The position numbers and the translations under genes were made by a program. Positions 59,535-64,000 of a stretch of 64,000 bases of DNA are shown in pieces. The notes under the pieces are model-generated. The model did no database searches. It saw only the letters and a list, made by a program, of their open reading frames with translations, and had not been told where the DNA came from. Source of the DNA: JAVBKU01 sp031553875 (lineage in GTDB: Bacteria > Bacteroidota > Bacteroidia > Bacteroidales > Rikenellaceae); assembly GCA_031553875.1 (NCBI GenBank), contig JAVBKU010000007.1, forward strand, positions 24,375 to 88,374. Reading direction: 5' to 3'. How positions within the stretch are numbered: position 1 is the first letter of the stretch; the number at the start of each line of letters is the position of its first letter.

Positions 59535-59641
59535 CTAAATAGAGGCACAAAAGTTGATTTTAGGGCCTTCGAGGCATAAAAAACATTCCTGTAGGACTTT
59601 GAGGTCATTTTTTTATCCGTTAACTTTGAGGCTCTATTTAG
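59535..59641 (+). promoter_or_regulatory. Inverted repeat in the leader of the transporter gene
   Basis: CTAAATAGAG followed by GCACAAAAGTT (59535-59555) is nearly complementary to AACTTTGAGGCTCTATTTAG (59622-59641). Three imperfect copies of ACTTTGAGG lie inside. It ends 14 bases before the ATG, so it could fold over the start region or bind a regulator. Confidence 0.5.
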
Positions 59642-59655
59642 AAAGGGTATAAACA

Positions 59656-61338
59656 ATGGATTGGTTGGTTAATTTATTTCTGGGCGACGGCTCCTTCGGC
59701 GGAGGCGGTGTAGCCCATTCGGTGATGGTACTGGCGCTGGTGATAGCCATCGGCGTGGCGTTGGGCAAATTGAAGATAGCGGGAGTGTCGCTGGGGATGA
59801 CCTGGATACTCTTCGTGGGTATCGCCTTCGCGCATTTCGGCATGACCATGGACAGCCACCTGCTCCACTTCCTTAAGGAATTCGGCCTGATACTCTTCGT
59901 CTACTCGATCGGCCTCCAGGTGGGCCCTGGTTTCTTCTCCTCATTCAAGAAGGGGGGCGTGAGGCTCAACATACTCGCCATGATGGTGGTGGCACTGGGC
60001 GTCATAACCACATGCGTGATATACTTCATCACCGGGCTGCCGATAACCACCATGGTCGGCATTATGTCGGGCGCCGTGACCAACACCCCCGGGCTCGGTG
60101 CCGCACAGCAGGCCTATAACGACATCTCCAATACCCCCGCCCCGGACATCGCGCTGGGTTACGCCGTGGCCTACCCGCTGGGCGTAGTGGGTATCATACT
60201 TTCGATAATGGCACTGCGCTATATCCTGCGCCTCAACATGGAACGCGAGGAAGAGGAGCTGGCCAAAAGCACCTCTTCGCGCAACGACAATGCGGCCCAG
60301 CCCCTGTCGCTGTCGGTTGAGAATTCGGCTATCGACGGTGAGACCATAGGCCATGTGCACGACCTTATAAACCGCGATTTTGTCATCTCGCGCATCATGC
60401 ACCCCAACGGGGAGAGCGAGATAGCCGACGAGAACATGGTGCTCCACAAGGGCGACCAGATACTGGTGGTGACCGGAGCCCGTGACCGCAAGGCCGTGAC
60501 CGCCTTCATCGGCAAGAAAATAGATATCGAGTGGGAGCAGGTCACCAAGCACTTTATCTCACGCCGCATACTCATTACCAAGCCCGAGATCAACGGCAAA
60601 TCGCTCTCGCAACTCAAACTGCGCAGCGGCTTCAACGTCAGCGTCACGAGGGTCAACCGTGCGGGCGTCGACCTGGTGGCCAATTCGGCCCTGCAGCTGC
60701 AGATCGGCGACAGGGTGACGGTCGTGGGTACCGACGTCGCCATAAGCAGCGTGGAGAAGGTGCTGGGCAACTCGCTCAAGAGGCTCGAATCGCCCAACCT
60801 CATCCCCATTTTCATCGGTATCGTGTTAGGTGTGATCCTCGGCAGTATCCCGTTCATGCTCCCCGGCATACCCCAGCCTGTGAAGCTGGGCCTCGCGGGA
60901 GGTCCGCTCATCGTGTCGATACTCATCAGCCGCTTCGGCCCCAAATACAAGCTGGTGACCTACACCACCATGAGCGCCAACCTTATGCTGCGCGAGATAG
61001 GCATCGCGATATTCCTCGCATGTGTCGGCCTCGAGGCCGGCGCCGGGTTCGTTGAAACGATAATCAACGGCGGCGGCTACGCGTGGATAGCCTACGGGGT
61101 GATGATAACCGTGATACCCCTGCTTATAGTGGGCATCATAGGCAAGCTCTTTTTCAAGGTCAACTATTTCACCCTCATGGGTGTGATGGCGGGGGCCACT
61201 ACCGACCCTCCCGCGCTGGCGTATTCCAACGATGCCGTAGCCAACGACGCTCCGGCGGTGGGTTACGCCACCGTGTACCCTCTTACCATGTTCCTGAGGG
61301 TATTGGCCGCACAGTTGCTTATACTCGTGCTGGCCTAA
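59656..61338 (+). CDS. AspT/YidE-family transporter with two TrkA-C domains
   Basis: This 560-residue membrane protein has the YidE/YbjL duplicated transporter halves around a cytoplasmic part. The N-half has FGLILFVYSIGLQVGPGFFSSFKKGG and GAVTNTPGLGAAQQAY. Two TrkA-C (RCK-C) domains follow (about 235-300 and 310-375, with VMHPNGESEIADENMVLHKGDQILVV-like text). The C-half repeats the pattern (ALMLREIGIAIFLACVGLEAGAGF, ATTDPPALAYSNDA). AspT members exchange aspartate for alanine. The substrate here is unknown. Confidence 0.92.
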   Translation: MDWLVNLFLGDGSFGGGGVAHSVMVLALVIAIGVALGKLKIAGVSLGMTWILFVGIAFAHFGMTMDSHLLHFLKEFGLILFVYSIGLQVGPGFFSSFKKGGVRLNILAMMVVALGVITTCVIYFITGLPITTMVGIMSGAVTNTPGLGAAQQAYNDISNTPAPDIALGYAVAYPLGVVGIILSIMALRYILRLNMEREEEELAKSTSSRNDNAAQPLSLSVENSAIDGETIGHVHDLINRDFVISRIMHPNGESEIADENMVLHKGDQILVVTGARDRKAVTAFIGKKIDIEWEQVTKHFISRRILITKPEINGKSLSQLKLRSGFNVSVTRVNRAGVDLVANSALQLQIGDRVTVVGTDVAISSVEKVLGNSLKRLESPNLIPIFIGIVLGVILGSIPFMLPGIPQPVKLGLAGGPLIVSILISRFGPKYKLVTYTTMSANLMLREIGIAIFLACVGLEAGAGFVETIINGGGYAWIAYGVMITVIPLLIVGIIGKLFFKVNYFTLMGVMAGATTDPPALAYSNDAVANDAPAVGYATVYPLTMFLRVLAAQLLILVLA

Positions 61339-61560
61339 ATAATTTTCCATACGCATGACCTTCTCTAACGCGGCAGGCATGTGTGTTATTAATGTGGCAC
61401 AGAGTGTGCTGAAAAGTTGTTAACGTGTTTTTTGTTTGATTTTATAGTATTTTTAATTCTAAATATCTTATTTTTACGATACTTGGGGATGATGGATGCC
61501 GTGCTATAAGGCACGGAGTACGAGGCGGCCCCCGGGTAACATTAAACTAATATCCCCATC
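61339..61560. other. Leader of the bactofilin gene with a hairpin
   Basis: CCGTGC/GCACGG around TATAAG lies at about 61499-61517, in a GC-rich stretch that follows an AT-rich one. TGGGGAT and ATCCCCA flank it more distantly. It may shape the leader. No gene is seen here. Confidence 0.4.
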
Positions 61561-62154
61561 ATGGTTAACGTTAAAGACTTCGTCTCGAGATTCTCACTAT
61601 CGCACCCTGACATGAAAGAACCCGTTGTAATCACCGCTCCGGAGGAGGTGACCTCCGTAGCCCTGGTACGCATCAACGCTCCCTCCCGCCAGGATCGGGG
61701 CAGTTTCTTTTCCAAGCAAACCGCCAAGTTCGTATCCAGAGTTTCGACCTCGAGCATCATCGCCGAAGATATGGTCATCGACGGATCGATAACCTCCGGC
61801 TCCAACCTGCTGATCCTCGGTACCATAAACGGCGACGTGAACTGCGAGGGCGATATAGAGATCAAGGGACGCATCAACGGCAATACCCGTGGCCGGAATA
61901 TAACCATGAATACCGCAGAGATCACGGGCGACGTCCTGGCCGAGAACATGCTTACCCTCGCCGAAGGCTCCGTCAACGGCGCCGTATCCGCCCGCAAGGC
62001 CGACATCAACGGTATGGTCAGGGGTAATATCAACATAGGAGGCCTGCTCCAGGTGAAGGCCAACGCCACTATCCAGGGCGACATCACAGCCGCCTCTGTG
62101 TCCATAGCCAAGGAGTCTATAATCAAGGGTAACCTCACCATAAGCAAAGTATAA
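61561..62154 (+). CDS. Bactofilin (polymer-forming cytoskeletal protein)
   Basis: This 197-residue protein has a disordered N-terminus of about 65 residues, then the bactofilin beta-helix. It runs from about residue 68 to 185: STSSIIAEDMVIDGSITSGSNLLILGTINGDVNCEGDIEIKGRINGNT and continuing G-rungs VNGAVSARKADINGMVRGNI. Bactofilins polymerise without nucleotide and shape cells or localise envelope enzymes. The N-terminal tail is longer than in many homologues. It lies 78 bases before the MBOAT gene. Confidence 0.93.
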   Translation: MVNVKDFVSRFSLSHPDMKEPVVITAPEEVTSVALVRINAPSRQDRGSFFSKQTAKFVSRVSTSSIIAEDMVIDGSITSGSNLLILGTINGDVNCEGDIEIKGRINGNTRGRNITMNTAEITGDVLAENMLTLAEGSVNGAVSARKADINGMVRGNINIGGLLQVKANATIQGDITAASVSIAKESIIKGNLTISKV

Positions 62155-62232
62155 CGGCTTCCCCTGTGGCAGGATCGCCTGCCACAGGAGCCCGGTCCGT
62201 ACCCGTAATCCTCACGGCCTCACCCTTCCATA

Positions 62233-63729
62233 ATGTCCGAACTGAAGATATACGCTGAAGAGATATTCAAGCTGTTACGCTATGATCCCTCCAGCCCCAT
62301 GTTGTTCTCCAGCGGACTGTTCCTGTTCGTATTCCTGGGATTCACGCTCTTCTACCAACTACTGAAGCGGAGGATGGTGGCAAGGATCATCTACGTTACG
62401 ATCTTTTCCCTTTACTTCTACTACAAGACCAGCGGATTCTATTTCCTGCTGCTCATAGCCCTGTCGCTGTCGGATTTCACGATAGGTTATTTCATCGAGC
62501 ACAGCATCCGGCAACGCACCAGGAAGCTGCTGCTCGCCTTAAGTATCTGTATCAACATCGGTGTTCTGTGCTATTTCAAGTACGCGGCGCTGATATGGTC
62601 CACCATCTCGGGCATAATAGCCAACCCTTTCAACCTGCCGGACATATTCCTGCCGGTCGGTATCTCGTTCTTCACGTTCCAGTCGAGGAGCTACATCATC
62701 GACCTCTACCGCGGCAGGATAACCTCCATCTACCGCTGGATAGACTACCTTTTCTATCTTTCGTTCTTCCCCCAACTGGTGGCGGGCCCTATCGTGAGGG
62801 CGCGCGATTTTATCCCCCAGATCTACCGTAACCCGATATACGTCTCCAGGGAAATGTTCTCCACGGGGCTGTTCCTTATCGTGTCGGGGCTATTCAAGAA
62901 AGCTATAATCTCGGACTATATAAGTTTCAACTTCGTAGACAGGGTATTCGACAATCCCCTGCTCTACAGTGGCTTCGAGAACCTGATGGCCGTCTACGGC
63001 TACGCCATGCAGATATACTGCGACTTCTCGGGTTATTCGGATATGGCCATAGGTATCGCCCTGTTGCTCGGCTTCCACTTCAACCGCAACTTCGATTCGC
63101 CGTACAAGTCGGCCACCATCACCGAGTTCTGGCGAAGGTGGCATATCTCGCTCTCGAGCTGGCTCAAGGACTACCTCTATATCTCCCTTGGCGGCAACCG
63201 CAAAGGCAGGATACGCACATACGTCAACCTTATGCTGACCATGCTCATAGGCGGCCTGTGGCACGGGGCGGCGGTACGATTCATACTCTGGGGTGCATGG
63301 CACGGAGTGGGCCTGGCGTTCCACAAGTGGATAATGTCCATGTTCCCGAGTTTCAAGGCCCTGGGCATGGAGATGCGCTGGCCAAGAAGGCTCCTGGGAG
63401 TGTTCATCACCTTTAATTTCGTGTGCGCCAGCTGGATACTCTTCCGCGCGCCCGATATGCACACCGTGCAGACAATGTTCTCCCAGATATTCACAAATTT
63501 CAACCTCGCGCTGATACCGGAGGTGGTCTCCGGGTATAAGTACGTGTTCATCCTCCTCGGCATCGGCTACTTCCTGCATATGCTGCCCGAGAGCATGGAG
63601 GTGGGTTGCAAGAAACTCTCGGCCAAGGCTCCCATGGCCCTGCACGCGCTGGTATTCGTGATACTAATCTGGGGCATCATGCAGATCAAATCCTCAGAGA
63701 TACAGCCGTTTATATATATCCAGTTTTAG
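62233..63729 (+). CDS. MBOAT family O-acyltransferase (AlgI-like)
   Basis: This 498-residue protein has about eleven membrane segments and the AlgI-type signature. Recognisable parts are LPVGISFFTFQSRSYIIDLYRG, FFPQLVAGPIVRARDFIPQI, FCDFSGYSDMAIGIALLLGFHFNRNFDSPY-type text, FWRRWHISLSSWLKDYLYISLGGNR, and the catalytic-His motif GLWHGAAVRFILWGAWHG. It transfers acetyl or other acyl groups to a glycan or other acceptor across the membrane. The SGNH partner (AlgJ/DltD-like) is not visible. A new R1 copy begins 75 bases after its stop. Confidence 0.93.
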   Translation: MSELKIYAEEIFKLLRYDPSSPMLFSSGLFLFVFLGFTLFYQLLKRRMVARIIYVTIFSLYFYYKTSGFYFLLLIALSLSDFTIGYFIEHSIRQRTRKLLLALSICINIGVLCYFKYAALIWSTISGIIANPFNLPDIFLPVGISFFTFQSRSYIIDLYRGRITSIYRWIDYLFYLSFFPQLVAGPIVRARDFIPQIYRNPIYVSREMFSTGLFLIVSGLFKKAIISDYISFNFVDRVFDNPLLYSGFENLMAVYGYAMQIYCDFSGYSDMAIGIALLLGFHFNRNFDSPYKSATITEFWRRWHISLSSWLKDYLYISLGGNRKGRIRTYVNLMLTMLIGGLWHGAAVRFILWGAWHGVGLAFHKWIMSMFPSFKALGMEMRWPRRLLGVFITFNFVCASWILFRAPDMHTVQTMFSQIFTNFNLALIPEVVSGYKYVFILLGIGYFLHMLPESMEVGCKKLSAKAPMALHALVFVILIWGIMQIKSSEIQPFIYIQF

Positions 63730-63805
63730 TCTTACCTTTGCGGAGGCAATCAATTGTCACATGGGTCATAACAGATGAAATTACAACTATTAAAGTTAGA
63801 GTAGT

Positions 63806-64000
63806 AAAATAATCGCCGCTTCGGGCTTCTGCCGGAAATAGGTCTCGTGAGGGAGATCGCCCTCAGTTATCGTGTAACGAGGGAAGCTCCCGGAAGAGAC
63901 CCCGGCAGAAGACGCGGCTAGACCTTTTGCCTACTTTTGCGGCAATGACAACATTTCGAGCAGTGAGGGCAGAGGCCGCTTGCGGACTATGCCGAGTCGC
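63806..64000 (+). repeat. Structured repeat R1 copy E with R4, running off the window
   Basis: The core stem is at 63826-63835 and 63902-63911, and the inner parts match copy D. The CCTACTTTT arm is followed by the same R4 unit as copy A (CATTTCGAGCAGTGAGGGCA, then GAGGCCGC and CTATGCCGAG). The window ends before the closing AAAAGTAGG arm. Confidence 0.85.

Noticed and set aside
29317..64000. R1 to R4 copies considered as CRISPR repeats
   Set aside because: They are single, scattered elements 100-280 bases long, with no regular spacers and no cas genes.
63730..64000. Possible tRNA or gene start after the MBOAT gene
   Set aside because: The sequence is a copy of R1 plus R4; no cloverleaf or coding frame fits.

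Overview
This 64 kb window is chromosomal DNA of a member of the Bacteroidota, order Bacteroidales. A Rikenellaceae/Alistipes-like genome is my best guess, but the family is inference. Supporting signs are the -7 box TAnnTTTG with an upstream TTG/TTTG in front of many genes, the lack of Shine-Dalgarno sequences, many secreted lipoproteins and glycan-degrading enzymes, a fimbrillin/OmpA-like surface operon, B12-dependent ribonucleotide reductase, tryptophanase and meso-diaminopimelate dehydrogenase. Most genes use GC-rich codons. A few AT-rich genes (an Imm63-like protein, an AbiTii-like protein and a small secreted protein) stand out beside tRNA genes.

Layout. 1-4.1 kb: a Tat-exported sugar-oxidation set (gluconate dehydrogenase subunit 3-like protein, TIM-barrel isomerase, Gfo/Idh/MocA oxidoreductase, DUF1080 hydrolase) that fits a 3-keto-glycoside pathway, then a degenerate tRNA-Leu. 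4.1-8.7 kb: a FISUMP-type lipoprotein, a secreted FAD oxidoreductase and catalase. 9.0-11.9 kb: three tandem secreted paralogues of unknown function. 12-15 kb: a nucleoside hydrolase-like protein, an acetyltransferase and a frameshifted FAD oxidoreductase. 15-22.4 kb: an unknown membrane protein, an agarase-like glycosidase, a glycosyltransferase, a heparinase II/III-like lyase and a PL11 rhamnogalacturonan lyase. 22.6-27.4 kb: a surface lipoprotein and OmpA-like protein with a divergent regulator. 27.4-29.1 kb: a thioesterase and an ECF sigma/anti-sigma operon. 29.6-32.1 kb: a sugar isomerase, kinase and aldolase operon. 32.2-33.2 kb: an Imm63-like protein and tRNA-Pro. 33.3-38.6 kb: a five-gene heterodisulfide reductase-like redox cluster. 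39.4-42.6 kb: class II ribonucleotide reductase and FolB. 42.8-44.7 kb: initiator tRNA-Met followed by a small AT-rich island with an AbiTii-like gene. 45-51.2 kb: an esterase, a Cys-rich small protein, a GH42-like glycosidase and a GH2 beta-mannosidase. 51.6-55.2 kb: Ddh, a cation efflux pump and LrgAB. 55.6-63.7 kb: a double ABC ATPase, tryptophanase, an AspT-type transporter, a bactofilin and an MBOAT acyltransferase.

The most unusual feature is a set of mosaic, strongly palindromic intergenic repeats, called R1 to R4 here. They occur at about 3.9, 29.3, 38.8, 43.0, 52.5, 55.3, 57.2 and 63.8 kb. The outer stems are conserved, inner hairpins differ in sequence yet still pair (compensatory changes), and one unit (R4) sits nested in the loops of others. 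Similar structured DNA lies directly behind two tRNA genes, each followed by an imperfect or perfect copy of the tRNA 3' end. No transposase or integrase is visible in the window.
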